64,000 bases of DNA, taken from NCBI GenBank assembly GCA_034440635.1, contig JAOTON010001929.1, forward strand, positions 2,555,001-2,619,000, read 5' to 3'. Shown piece by piece: positions 43,162-57,000 of this stretch; the first letter of the stretch is position 1, and every line of letters starts with the position of its first letter. A program made the position numbers and the translations under genes. Below the pieces are notes generated by a model. That model saw only the letters and a program-made list of their open reading frames with translations, was not told the DNA's origin and did not search any database. The DNA is from Lepas anatifera. Taxonomy: Eukaryota > Arthropoda > Thecostraca > Lepadidae.

Positions 43162-46100
43162 CACTCAAAACCGCTCAGGAGAACTTTGCCACAAACTTCT
43201 CCCATTAGAAGCCAGTGGTGTCTCCCTGTTCTATCCCAATACCTCATTGAGTTCTTTGCATTTTGGCGGGAAAGTGTAAGAAGCCCCACGTATCTTTCGG
43301 ATGAGAACCCATTGGGACCGTTCTCATGCAAGAGAACAGGCGAGCACCGGCACTCAAATACATCGCCTTTAGTTTCTTCGTAAAGAACGCAAAGAAGGGA
43401 TAGCGTTCTCGAACTACTTCTCGGGAATGGTCTCAGCTGATTGTGCGCGTGCGTGACGCTGCTGGGCTGCGTAGCCATGGCAACACAACGACGCGACAGC
43501 GGATGGTTCATTTGCAGTGGGAAGCTCCGGGAGTTGAGAAGTGGAGCATCTGGCGCCTGTTTTGTTAAGGTAAGTGTGACGGCACTTTGTTAATTGGTAA
43601 CAACTGTCGTGTATGGTAACTAAATGTGGCTGCTGGCCTATGGAAAATTTGCATCTTTGTACAAAACTGTGGTACCACCGACACTTTGTGGCAGACCTGG
43701 CAAAACGTTTGGATGGGGCCAGCCCTGGAAAAAAATTCAAAAACGTAGTGTTTCTGTACAACAAAAGCACAAAATGCTTTGCGCTTTGAAGAAGGGTCAC
43801 GGGATCCACTGGCGATGTGCAGTTAGGTTGACTTTATCGTCTTCCTGTGAGAGGCGGGGTTTGGGAAGGAGGGGGGAGGGTTGGTTTTGTCCATCCGTCC
43901 ATAGGCAGATCTTGAATTGCCGATCAGGGAGAGACACATGTCCAGGGCATCATCCAGACCTGGGGGACGCCAATGCCAGGGGCGACACAAATTTATCCGT
44001 TGGGCGCCAAATCCGATCGCGATAGCGCTTATTCTTGCTTCCCGGGAAGGAAGTGACATTTATGGGGGCCCCCATTGACCTTTCAGAAAGTGTCATTGAT
44101 CTCTCAGGGGGCATCGATAGTCGGTTGGGCGAAGTGGTGGCAAAAGTCTTTAAAAGGTCTCTGTGTCCCATAGATCGGTCTATGCATCCCTCATATTTCT
44201 CTGATATATCTTTGAAATAAAGCTGGTAAAATATAGCTTATGAACCGGCATCTTAATGCTCAAATAGAACAGACCAGTGGCGGATCCAAAAGACCTGCCC
44301 CTTAGAAATGTCCGAGCCCCAATAGTAAATGCATATCTGGATGCTGTCCGAGGTGCTGGCGGGGCAGGCTCCCAGCCCCCACCCCTCTCAAATGAAGTCT
44401 TGGATCTGCCACATTAAAGGGAGATACGCGAAAAATTATTATTGTGGTTTCTTGCTATTTGAAAAATCCTGATAACAAAACCATCAATTATTTTTGTACC
44501 TTCGATAAAATTTTGGGAGGCCACTCACTTATCGAAATAGGTTAACAGTTTCGATAAAATGCCCATCACTTACCCATGCCCATACCCATCACTTACTTTT
44601 CGAAAACTATTTAAAGTTGAAAAGTAATGTTTTTCTATTATACAAATGTCTGTTCTCCTGTATTTGTATTTGAATTCATTAATTCAACTACAAAATGAAC
44701 TAAACTACAAAATGAATTAGTTTTCCCTAGAAACGGAAAAAAACATAATTACTCAAGTCTTCAGTGGTTTTGTACCTCGGGTCTTGATTAATTTTCTGCT
44801 TCAGCCCCAGGATGACAAAACTTTGGCGTCAGATAGGTCACGTGACCCCGGTTTGATAATTTCTAGGCTTCTGATTGGTTAATTGTGATTTCTGTTAAGC
44901 CCTGTATTTCTGTTTCAAAAGAGTTTTGGAATGTTGTTTTTCTTAAGTATTTTTTTCTGTAGTAGTCCAAAGTTCTACATCACTGTTTAGGATAGATATG
45001 ACCTAATTCTTAGAGAAATTGGTAGTCCTAGCCGTGTGTACGTCATATACATCGATATGAGGTGTACCGATAAAGTCGTCTAGAAATGTTGACTTTGAGA
45101 GCAATTTTAGGGCATTTGCAGGCAGAATTCGCAAACATGAGAATAGGACTTCTGAAATAACTTTTTGTGACCTTTCGATCTAGCCAATAAAATTGTTTTC
45201 GCGTATTTCCCTTTAACTCAAACGTTTGGGTGTTTTTGGTCCATTTTTCGCGTGTTTTGAGCAGACTCATTTCCTTTTTCAGAGGCAGAACAAGTGGCGG
45301 TCATTAAAAAGCCTGCTCGGGACTGCTGGGCTGGTGGTTCGTCAAAGCTGAAACTCGAGGAGGTCAGCCTAGTCCTCGGAGATCAGCAGCTTTTACAGGA
45401 GATGCGGGACGTGAGTGGGCCTCACGCAAAGCCCTGTGCGTTTGTGAACAGATATCTTCTTTTATCTGCAGACATAAAGGGCTGATCATTAGTTATGCTC
45501 CCTTTATAGGGGCGTTCGACCTCCCTACTGACGTCATGTGCATTCACTGTTTCCAGGCCACATCATAACAATTTTGATCCGTTTGTGTTACAATATAAAG
45601 AAAACGCATTGTGTTGTTTTGTCGCCAAGTGAATCTTTAAGAGTCTATAAATATTTGATTGAACACCAGTGCATTTTATTAACTTTGGCGTGATTTTCCA
45701 TGCCTCACCACACCAGTTTCACTTCTTTGGCATCCCATTCTTTTGGAGAAGTCACGGTTACGTATGCCCATTTTCAGCTTCAGTTCTGTGTGAATTATAT
45801 GTTTTTTTCTAAGTGCTTAACAATTTGGCTGAGACTAAAACACGAGGTCATGTTTCTGATTAGCTCCACCACAACAGTGGAGCTTATCAAAAATGTGACT
45901 TGTGATCCAGCCTTAGACCTAATTGCTAAGTGCTACGAATAAGCGGATAATGTACGTGAAGCTAGCGGTATTCCTCCTTTAAGCACCATATGAAAGAATC
46001 TTAGCACGTCTTCAAGAAGAAAGGTAGTCGTTCTCAGAGTAGACGCAGCGTGAAAATTTCGAGAATCTATTACTTCTTGAAAGATGGATACGGCTTCTTC

Positions 46101-46349
46101 TAGAAAACTCTAAAAACCGGAAAGGGTACTCACATAATATTCTTAAGACAGCTGAGAACTGTTTGAATTCTCCTGAAAGAAATGAAATACGTCTCACCGA
46201 AGAACATAAAGAAGCGCATCACGTCTCGATATGAGAACCCCTATCAGTCTCGTTGAGAACCCTGACAGGTCTTAAAATTTGCTGTCCGATTATTGATATG
46301 GTGCAAGTTAAGTGCAAGAACTCTACGGGTTCTCCACCGGTTTTCAGTG
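43162..46349 (-). mobile_element. CACTG-type element, reverse, complete
   Basis: This 3188-bp copy includes the 795-bp TTAA-MITE. It has both termini and is flanked by TA (43160-43161 and 46350-46351). It is the complete counterpart of the truncated 11146-14284. Confidence 0.88.
44418..45212 (+). mobile_element. TTAA-flanked MITE (AGGGAGATACGCG family)
   Basis: It has the same internal site as in 11146-14284, with TTAA at 44414-44417 and 45213-45216. The ends are AGGGAGATACGCG and CGCGTATTTCCCT. Confidence 0.84.
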
Positions 46350-46354
46350 TACTG

Positions 46355-48744
46355 CACTGAAAACCGGTGGAGAACCCGTAGAGTTCTTGCACTTAACTTG
46401 CACCATATCAATAATCGGACAGCAAATTTTAAGACCTGTCAGGGTTCTCAACGAGACTGATACGGGTTCTCATATCGAGACGTGATGCGCTTCTTTTATG
46501 TTCTTCGGTGAAACGTATTCTCACTTCTTTCAGGAGAAATCAAACAGTTCTCAGCTGTCTTAAGAATATTCTGTGAGCACCCTTTCCGGTTTTTAGAGTT
46601 TTCTAGAAGAAGCCGTATCCATCGTTCAAGAAGTAATAGATTCTCGAAATTTTCACGCTGCGTCTAGTCTAAGAACGACTACCTTTCTTCTTGAAGACGC
46701 ACTAAGATTCTTTCATATGGCGCTTAACGGAGGAATATCTCTAGCTTCACGTAAATTATCCGCTTGTTCGTGGCACTTAGCAATTAGGGTCTAAGGCTGG
46801 ATGCCAAGTCACATTTTTAATAAGCTCCACTGTTGTGGTGGAGCTAATCAGAAACATGACCTCGTGTTTTAGTCTCAGCCAAATTGTTAAGCACTTAGAA
46901 AAAGCGGATAATTCACACAGAACTGAAGCTGAAAATGGGCATACGTAACCGTGACTTCTCAAAAAGAATGGGATGCCTAAGAAGTAAAACTGGTGTGGTG
47001 AGGCATGGGAAATAACACCAAGTTAATACAATGCACTGGTGTTCCATCAAATATTTATAGACTCTTAAAGATTCACTTGGCGACAAAACAACACAATGCG
47101 TTTTCTTTATATTGCAACGCAAACGGTTCAAAATTGTTATGATGTGGCCTGCAAACAGTGAAGTCACATGACGTCGGTAGGGAGGTCGAACGCCCCTATA
47201 AAGGGGGCATAACTTATTATCAGCCCTTTATGCCTGCAGATAAAAGAAGAGAACTGTTCACAAACGCACGGGGCTTTGCGTGAGGTCCACTCACATCCCG
47301 CATCTCCTCTAAAAGCTGCTGATCTCCGAGGACTAGGCTGACTTCCTCGATTTTCAGCTTTGACGAACCACCTAGACCAGCAGTCCCGAGCAGGCTTTTG
47401 CTGGCCGCCACTTGTTCTGCCTCTGAAAAAGGAAATGACTCTGCTCAAAACAAAGGAAAAATGGACCAAAAAGACCCAAACGTTTGAGTTAATGTGGCAG
47501 ATCCAGGACTTCATTTGAGAGGGGGGGCTGGGAGCCTGCCCCGCCAGCACCTTGGACAGCATCCAGCTATGCATTCACTATTGGGGCTCGGACATTTCTA
47601 AAGGACGGGCCTCTTGGATCCGCCACTGGTCTGTTCTATTTGAGGATTAATATGCTAATTTTGACTTTTTTATGGATTTTTATGCTAATTAATAAACTAT
47701 ATTTGACCACCTTTATTTTAAAGATATATCGGAGAAATCTGACGGATGCATAGACCGATCTATGGGACAAAGAGACTTCTTAAAGACTTCTGCCACCCCT
47801 TCGCCCAACCGACTATCGATGCCCCCTGAGAGATCAATGACACTTTCTGAAAGGTCAATGGGCCCCCCATTAATGTCACTTTCTTCCCGGGAAGCAAGAA
47901 TAAGCGCTATCGCGATCGGATTTGGTGCCCAATGAATATATTTTTGTCGCCCCTGGCATTGGCGTCCCCCAGGTCTGGATGACGCCCTGAACATGTGTCC
48001 CTCCCCTGATCGGCAATTCAAGATCTGCCTATGGACGAATGGACAACACCACCCCCCCCTCTTCCCAAACCCCTCCTCTGACAGGAAGACGGTAATGTCA
48101 ACCTAACTGCACATCGCCAGTAGATCCCGTGACCCTTCTTCAAAGCGCAAAGCGTTTTTTTCTTCAGAAACACAATGTTTTTGAAATTTTTCCAGGGCTG
48201 GCCCCATCCAAACGTTTTGCCAGGACTGCCACAAAGGGTCTGTGGTACCACAGTTTTGTGCAATGCAAATTTCCCATAGGCCAGTAGCCACACTTAGTTA
48301 CCATACACGACAGTTGTTACCAATTAACAAAGTGTCGTCACACTTACCTTAACAAAACAGGCGCCGGATGCTCCACTTCTCAACTCCCGAAGCTTCCCAC
48401 TGCAAATGAACCATCCGCTGTCGCGTCGTTGTGTTGCCATGGCGACGCAGCCCCGCAGCGTCACGCACGCGCACAATCAGCTGAGATCATTCCCGAGAAG
48501 TAGTTCGAAACCGCTATCCCTTCTTTGGGTTCTTCTCGAAGAAACTAAAAAACAATGCATTCGAGTGCCAGTTCTCTTCTGAGAACAGTTCCAATGGGTT
48601 CTTATCCGAAAGATACGTGGGGTTTCTTACACTTTCCCGCAAAAATGCAAAGAACTCAATGAGGTATTGGGATAGAACCAAGAGACACCACTGACATCTT
48701 ATGGGAGAAATTTGTGGCAAAGTTCTCCTGAGTGGCTTTGAGTG
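46355..48744 (+). mobile_element. CACTG-type element, forward, complete, more diverged
   Basis: This 2390-bp copy is flanked by TG (46353-46354 and 48745-48746). It starts 5 bp after the reversed copy ends, forming a head-to-head palindrome. It has more substitutions and small indels than its neighbours (for example near 47640-47700 and 48540-48600) and lacks the MITE, so it looks older. Confidence 0.87.
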
Positions 48745-48776
48745 TGTCTCCGAATGTCAGCATTGCATTAGTACTG

Positions 48777-51700
48777 CATTGAAAACCGGTGGAGAACCCG
48801 TAGAGTTCTTGCACTTAACTTGCACCATATCAATAATCGGACAGCAAATTTTAAGACCTGTCAGGGTTCTCAACGAGACTGATAGGGGTTCTCATATCGG
48901 ACGTGATGCGCTTCTTTATGTTCTTCGGTGAGACGTATTTCATTTCTTTCAGGAGAATTCGAACAGTTCTCAGCTGTCTTAAGAATATTATGTGAGTACC
49001 CTTTCCGGTTTTTAGAGTTTTCTAGAAGAAGCCGTATCCATCTTTCAAGAAGTAATAGATTCTCGAAATTTTCACGCTGCGTCTACTCTGAGAACGACTA
49101 CCTTTCTTCTTGAAGACGTGCTAAGATTCTTTCATATGGTGCTTAAAGGAGGAATACCGCTAGCTTCACGTACATTATCCGCTTATTCGTAGCACTTAGC
49201 AATTAGGTCTAAGGCTGGATCACAAGTCACATTTTTGATAAGCTCCACTGTTGTGGTGGAGCTAATCAGAAACATGACCTCGTGTGTTAGTCTCAGCCAA
49301 ATTGTTAAGCACTTAGAAAAAAACGGATAATTCACACAGAACTGAAGCTGAAAATGGGCATACGTAACCGTGACTTCTCCAAAAGAATGGGATGCCAAAG
49401 AAGTGAAACTGGTGTGGTGAGGCATGGAAAATCACGCCAAAGTTAATAAAATGCACTGGTGTTCAATCAAATATTTATAGACTCTTAAAGATTCACTTGG
49501 CGACAAAACAACACAATGCGTTTTCTTTATATTGTAACACAAACGGATCAAAATTGTTATGATGTGGCCTGGAAACAGTGAAGGCACATGACGTCAGTAG
49601 GGAGGTCGAACGCCCCTATAAAGGGAGCATAACTAATGATCAGCCCTTTATGTCTGCAGATAAAAGAAGATATCTGTTCACAAACGCACAGGGCTTTGCG
49701 TGAGGCCCACTCACGTCCCGCATCTCCTGTAAAAGCTGCTGATCTCCGAGGACTAGGCTGACCTCCTCGAGTTTCAGCTTTGACGAACCACCAGCCCAGC
49801 AGTCCCGAGCAGGCTTTTAATGACCGCCACTTGTTCTGCCTCTGAAAAAGGAAATGAGTCTGCTCAAAACACGCGAAAAATGGACCAAAAACACCCAAAC
49901 GTTTGAGTTAAAGGGAAATACGCGAAAACAACTTTATTGGCTAGATCGAAAGGTCACAAAAAGTTATTTCAGAAGTCCTATTCTCATGTTTGCGAATTCT
50001 GCCTGCAAATGCCCTAAAATTGCTCTCAAAGTCAACATTTCTAGACGACTTTATCGGTACACCTCATATCGATGTATATGACGTACACACGGCTAGGGCT
50101 ACCAATTTCTCTAAGAATTAGGTCATATCTATCCTAAACAGTGATGTAGAACTTTGGACTACTACAGAAAAAAATACTTAAGAAAAACAACATTCCAAAA
50201 CCCTTTTGAAACAGAAATATAGGGCTTAACAGAAATCACAATTAACCAATCAGAAGCCTAGAAATTATCAAACCGGGGTCACGTGACCTATCTGACGCCA
50301 AAGTTTTGTCATCCTGGGGCTGAAGCAGAAAATTAATCAAGACCCGAGGTACAAAACCACTGAAGACTTGAGTAATTATGTTTTTTTCCGTTTCTAGGGA
50401 AAACTAATTCATTTTGTAGTTTAGTTCATTTTGTAGTTGAATTAATGAATTCAAATACAAATACAGGAGAACAGACATTTGTATAATAGAAAAACATTAC
50501 TTTTCAACTTTAAATAGTTTTCGAAAAGTAAGTGATGGGTATGGGCATGGGTAAGTGATGGGCATTTTATCGAAACTGTTAACCTATTTCGATAAGTGAG
50601 TGGCCTCCCAAAATTTTATCGAAGGTACAAAAATAATTGATGGTTTTGTTATCAGGATTTTTCAAATAGCAAGAAACCACAATAATAATTTTTCGCGTAT
50701 CTCCCTTTAATGTGGCAGATCCAAGACTTCATTTGAGACGGGTGGGGGGCTGGGAGCCTGCCCCGCCAGCACCTCGGACAGCATCCAGATATGCATTTAC
50801 TATTGGGGCTCGGACATTTCTAAGGGGCAGGTCTTTTGGATCCGCCACTGGTCTGTTCTATTTGAGCATTAAGATGCCGGTTCATAAGCTATATTTTACC
50901 AGCTTTATTTCAAAGATATATCAGAGAAATATGAGGGATGCATAGACCGATCTATGGGACACAGAGACCTTTTAAAGACTTTTGCCACCACTTCGCCCAA
51001 CCGACTATCGATGCCCCCTGAGAGATCAATGACACTTTCTGAAAGGTCAATGGGGGCCCCCATAAATGTCACTTCCTTCCCGGGAAGCAAGAATAAGCGC
51101 TATCGCGATCGGATTTGGCACCCAACGGATAAATTTGTGTCGCCCCTGGCATTGGCGTCCCCCAGGTCTGGATGATGCCCTGGACATGTGTCTCTCCCCT
51201 GATCGGCAATTCAAGATCTGCCTATGGACGGATGGACAAAACCAACCCTCCCCCCTCCTTCCCAAACCCCGCCTCTCACAGGAAGACGGTAAAGTCAACC
51301 TAACTGCACATCGCCAGTGGATCCCGTGACCCTTCTTCAAAGCGCAAAGCGTTTTGTGCTTTTGTTGTTCAGAAACACTACGTTTTTGAATTTTTTCCAG
51401 GGCTGGCCCCATCCAAACGTTTTGCCAGGTCTGCCACAAAGTGTCGGTGGTACCACAGTTTTGCACAAAGATGCAAATTTTCCATAGGCCAGTAGCCACA
51501 TTTAGTTACCATACACGACAGTTGTTACCAATTAACAAAGTGCCGTCACACTTACCTTAACAAAACAGGCGCCAGATGCTCCACTTCTCAACTCCCGGAG
51601 CTTCCCACTGCAAATGAACCATCCGCTGTCGCGTCGTTGTGTTGCCATGGCGACGCAGCCCAGCAGCGTCACGCACGCGCACAATCAGCTGAGACCAGTC

Positions 51701-51963
51701 CCGAGAAGTAGTTCGAGAACGCTATCCCTTCTTTGCGTTCTTTACGAAGAAACTAAAGGCGATGTATTTGAGTGCCGGTGCTCGCCTGTTCTCTTGCATG
51801 AGAACGGTCCCAATGGGTTCTCATCCGAAAGATACGTGGGGCTTCTTACACTTTCCCGCCAAAATGCAAAGAACTCAATGAGGTATTGGGATAGAACAGG
51901 GAGACACCACTGGCTTCTAATGGGAGAAGTTTGTGGCAAAGTTCTCCTGAGCGGTTTTGAGTG
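48777..51963 (+). mobile_element. CACTG-type element, forward, complete
   Basis: It starts CATTGAAAACCGG (one substitution in the terminal CACTG), ends TTTTGAGTG, and is flanked by TG (48775-48776 and 51964-51965). It carries the TTAA-MITE at 49912-50706. It is the counterpart of 21108-24292 and an inverted partner of 43162-46349. Confidence 0.87.
49912..50706 (-). mobile_element. TTAA-flanked MITE (AGGGAGATACGCG family)
   Basis: It is bounded by TTAA at 49908-49911 and 50707-50710 and is inverted relative to 44418-45212. It is nearly identical to 22240-23035. Confidence 0.84.
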
Positions 51964-53343
51964 TGTGGTGCCGCGCTCTTTGGCGCCAAAGCCCTGTTCC
52001 ACGACCTCACGATGACCAGTCACGAACGCTGCGATAAGCGGTGTCAGGGAGTTCGCGGGCATTCCTGACGCCGGCGACATCGCCAGAGGTGTGGTATGGA
52101 AGCATCATCGTCTATCTGAGCATAGGCGGATCCAGGATTTGTGATGGAGGAGGCACGTTATCGAGGGGCGACATTTGAGTTCCGAGCATGGATCTCAGTT
52201 TTTGGTGGAAATAAGTCAATCCGAGTTCGAAAAATTTTTCCAAGAGCCAAATGGGTACCAAATAGCCAGATTTTAGGCTGGAAAGACCCCTCACCGTTCA
52301 CAACAAAGAGGAGGAAATCAAAGCAAAACATATTTTATAATAGTTAACGCATAAGTGATGACAATTTAATGTTGACTTGAAGCACTATTCTATTCGATAG
52401 TCACTCTCTCAGTATCGGTTATCGCTTGTCTCAGTAGAAAACCAGGTCTTGATTATTGAAGTTATTTCAGCCACTTGTCTTTGAACTTTCTCGCCGCTTC
52501 GGACTATGCCTTCCACTTCTCCACAAAGAACAAAACTTGTTCAAGCCATTAAAACAGCGGTTAGATCTCTCGGTGCCAGACAACAATCCACCACGGAGAC
52601 CAATTCACATCAGAATCGAAAAAAATGTACCACCAAATGACGCGTTCAATTGTGCAATGTTTCCCGAAAAAGGGAAAACATGGTTCCGCACGTGTTGTTT
52701 TTTTCAGTTGGTCTGTTGCTTTATATATTGGTAGTGTCGACACTCCGTAGTCAACTACAGAAGAAGTCAAAAGAAGCCATATTTATGTAAGGGGTCAACT
52801 GAAAATAGATCAGGAGCAAACTGCTAGACAAAGAGCCCAAACACGCCAGCTTACAAAAGGGGCCAACTCGAGAAAATATTTAGAACTAATCACGAAAAAA
52901 ACATTCTAAATATCTCCAAAAGAGCCAGCCGGGCAGCGCTGGCCCGGGTGCGCCAGCACTGGCAGATCCAGGGGACCGGACAATTTTCCCTCAAATCCCC
53001 GGGTTTTTGCCGAATCTCTTTCAACATATGTTTTTTACGATTCTGGGCCCCGCTGCCCCTCCCCCTCAAACCTTCGGTCTGTATCCGCCCTCGGATGCCG
53101 GGGCCGGGGTCCCTCGGATGCCGGGGCCCGGTCCTGTGCGCCTAGCAGCGCTGGTCCGCGTGCGTTGTGCGGGCGCTGGGTGAGTGGATCACCTCCGCCT
53201 GAGTGGGCGCACCTCCGCCTTTCTTCCCCTGGATCCGCCTATGCAACTGATGGAGCGGGTGCTTGTTCACGTTTCGAAGCGAGGCGATGTGCATGAACAT
53301 GTCTCGATGATGTCTGGATCTTGCGCATGGAGAGTTTCATTTC

Positions 53344-53529
53344 ATGTTCATCCGGGAGTGTAACTTTGTGTACTTTCAGGGGTGCGTGAGCCTCCCTAAA
53401 ACTTTTGAAAGCACCATTGAACTTCCAAAAGCACCCCTAAAACTATTCTGTCACATTCTAATGGGACCTAATGCGAGGATTATACAGCAATTAAATAGAA
53501 AGTATCCGAGATTCGGAGCTCTCTTGTAA
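53344..53529 (+). CDS. Short KH-like open frame, copy 2
   Basis: It encodes the same 61 residues as 25674-25859, including GPNARIIQQLNRKY. The identity may reflect recent duplication rather than selection. The same caveats apply. Confidence 0.28.
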   Translation: MFIRECNFVYFQGCVSLPKTFESTIELPKAPLKLFCHILMGPNARIIQQLNRKYPRFGALL

Positions 53530-53763
53530 CCATTCTTCTGGAGAGATAGTTTCGCGCTTAAAAGATTAGTTAAGTGATCTGGAGGTTTCATGTAACCACA
53601 TGAGGTCATATTTAGACGGCAGGAGTAACGATGGAAATTAGGTAGCTGCCACTTGCGACCAAAGCCGAAAGAGCACGTTTTCCAAAATGTTAATTGCCGT
53701 GTCGCCGTTGTCTCAGAAGCAGTGCCATCGAGTGCAGCTAGACTCGTCGTTGTTTCCTTGATC

Positions 53764-53856
53764 ATGTCTTCCAGAAAGAAAACACAAAGTTCACTGCTGG
53801 ACTTCTTTTCCAAAATGCCACGGCGCATGCTGCAATTTCTTCCTGAATTTATTTAG
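53764..53856 (+). CDS. 30-codon frame with PIP-box motif, copy 2
   Basis: It is the same as 26098-26190, with QSSLLDFF unchanged. Nearby substitutions between copies fall outside this frame. Confidence 0.28.
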   Translation: MSSRKKTQSSLLDFFSKMPRRMLQFLPEFI

Positions 53857-54007
53857 GCTGTATTTAGATCAGACCTGTCCATAGCTGCTATACGTACCAA
53901 AGCAGGGTCCAAAAGGCAACATGTGGTAGCTGTGCATCTATTGAAGCTTGTTTAGAAAGGGAGAGAAACCAGGGCCAATATACCAGGGCACGGTAGCTTG
54001 TGCTTAA

Positions 54008-57000
54008 GGGGAGATACGCGAAACAATATTATTGACTAGATCAAAACGTCACAAAAGTTCTTTCAGAAGTCCTATTCTCATTTTTTTTGCGAATTCGGCC
54101 TCCAAATGCCTTAAAATCGCTCTCAAAGTCAACATTTCTTGACGAATTATCGAACATTATCACTATCAACCAAATGACGTAGCCTCGGCTATGACCATCA
54201 ATTCCTCTAAGAACTAGGTCATATCTGTCTTAAACAGTAGTGTAGAACCTGAAACTATCATGAAAAAATTACCTGAAAAACAACATTCCAAAACTCTTTT
54301 GAAACATAAATATAAGACTTTAAAAAATCACAAATGACCAATCAGAAGCCCGGGAATTATCATACACTGAAAACCGGTGGAGAACCCGTAGAGTTCTTGC
54401 ACTTAACTTGCACCATATCAATAATCGGACAGCAAATTTTAAGATCTGTCAGGGTTCTCAACGAGACTGATAGGGGTTCTCATATCGAGACGTGATACGC
54501 TTCTTTATGTTCTTTGGTGAAACGTATTTCATTTCTTTCAGGAGAATCCAAACAGTTCTCAGCTGTCTTAAGAATATTCTGTGAGTACCCTTTCCGGTTT
54601 TTAGAGTTTTCTAGAAGAAGCCGTATCCATCTTTCAAGAAGTAATAGATTCTCGAAATTTTCACGCTGCGTCTACTCTGAGAACGACTACCTTTCTTCTT
54701 GAAGACGTGCTAAGATTCTTTCATATGGTGCTTAAAGGAGGAATACCGCTACCTTCATGTACATTATCCGCCTTTTCGTAGCACTTAGAAATTAGGTCTA
54801 AGGCCGGATGCCAAGTCACATTTTTGATAAGCTCCACTGTTGTGGTGGAGCTAATAAAAAACATGACCTCATGTTTTAGTCTCAGCCAAATTGTTAAGCA
54901 CTTAGAAAAAAAGCGGATAATTCACACAGAACTGAAGCTGAAAATGGGCATACGTAACCGTGACTTCTCCAAAAGAATGGGATGCCAAAGAAGTGAAACT
55001 GGTGTGGTGAGGCATGGAAAATGACGCCAAAGTTAATAAAATGCACTGGTGTTCAATCAAATATTTATAGACTCTTAAAGATTCACTTGGCGACAAAACA
55101 ACACAATGCGTTTTCTTTCTATTGTAACACAAGCGGATCAAGATTGTTATGATGTGGCCTGCAAACAGTGAAGGCACATGACGTAAGTTAGGAGGTCGAA
55201 CGCCCCTATAAAGGGAGCATAACTAATAATTAGCCCCTTATGTCTGCAGATAAAAGAAGATATCTGTTCACAAACGCACAGGGCTTTGCGTGAGGCCCAC
55301 TCACGTCCAGCATCTCCTCTAAAAGCTGCTGATCTCCGAGGACTAGGCTGACCTCCTCGATTTTCAGCTTTGACGAACCACCAACCCAGCACTCCCGAGC
55401 AGGCTTTTGATGGCCGCCACTTGTTCTGCCTCTGAAAAAGAAAATGAGTCTGCTCAAAACACGCAAAAAATGGACCAAAAACACCCAAACGTTTGAGTTA
55501 ATGTGGCAGATCCAGGACTTCATTTGAGAGGGGGGGCTGGGAGCCTGCCCCGCCAGCACCTCGGACAGCATCCAGCTATGCATTTACTATTGGGGCTCGG
55601 ACATTTCTAAGAGGCAGGCCTCTTGGTTCCGCCACTGGTCTGTTGTATTTGAGCATTAAGATGCCGGTTCATGAGCTATATTTTACCAACTTTATATTAA
55701 AGATATATCAGAGAAATATGAGGGATGCATAGACCGATCTATGGGACAAAGAGACTTTTTAAAGACTTTTGCCACCACTTCGCCCAACCGACTATCGATG
55801 CCCCCTGAGAGATCAATGACACTTTCTGAAAGGTCAATGGGGCCCCCATAAATGTCGCTTCCTTCCCGGGAAGCAAGAATAAGCGCTATCGCGATCGGAT
55901 TTGGCGCCACACGGATATATTTGTGTCGCCCCTTGCATTGGCGTCCCCCAGGTCTGGATGACGTCCTGAACATGTGTCTCTCCCTGATCGGCAATTCAAG
56001 ATCTGCCTATGGACGGATGGACAAAACCAACCCCTCCCCCTCCTTCCCAAACCCCGCCTCTCACAGGAAGACGGTAAAGTCAACCTAACCGCACATCGCC
56101 AGTGGATCCCGTGACCCTTCTTCAAAGTGCAAAGCGTTTTGTTTTTTGTTCTTCAGAAACACAAGGTTTTTTTAATTTTTTCCAGGGCTGGCCCCATCCA
56201 AACGTTTTGCCAGGTCTGCCACAAAGGGTCGGTGGTACCACAGTTTTGTACAAAGATGCAAATTTTCCATAGGCCAGTAGCCACATCTAGTTACCATACA
56301 CGACAGTTGTTACCAATTAACAAAGTGCCGTCACACTTACCTGAACAAAACAGGCGCCAGATGCTCCACTTCTCAACTCCCGAAGCTTCCCACTGCAAAT
56401 GAACAATTCGCTGTCGCGTCGTTGTGTTGCCATGGCGACGCAGCCCAGCAGCACGCGCACAATCAGCTGAAACCAGTCCCGAGAAGTAGTTCGAGAACGC
56501 TATCCCTTCTTTGCGTTCTTTACGAAGAAACTAAAATCGATGTATTTGAGTGCCGGTGCTCGCCTGTTCTCTTGCATGAGAACGGTCCCAATGGGTTCTC
56601 ATCCGAAAGATACGTGGGGCTTCTTACACTTTCCCGCCAAAATGCAAAGAACTCAATGAGGTATTGGGGTAGAACAAAGAGACACCACTGGCTTCTAATG
56701 GGAGAAGTTTGTGGCAAAGTTCTCCTGAGCAGTTTTGAGTGTACCTGGGTCGCGTAAGCTATCTGACGCAAAAGTTTCGTCATCCTGGAATTTTTTTTAG
56801 AAAACGACTGAGGACCCGGTCGAGGTACGGAACGATGGAATACTCGGGTAATTATTTCATGTTCCATGCTTAGGGCCAAATGATTCATTTTGTAGTTTTT
56901 ATAACTGATGTAAAGCTAATTCGAATACAATTACAGGAGGACAGACATTTGTATTACAAAAACAATTACTCTAAAATTTTACATAGCCTTTGAAAACGTT

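Larger units (their letters stand above)
51964..54003. other. Duplicated host segment (matches 24293-26337)
   Basis: It is nearly identical to copy 1. The 16-bp inverted repeats lie at 52121-52136 and 53228-53243. The main difference noticed is a small deletion near 53617. Confidence 0.55.
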
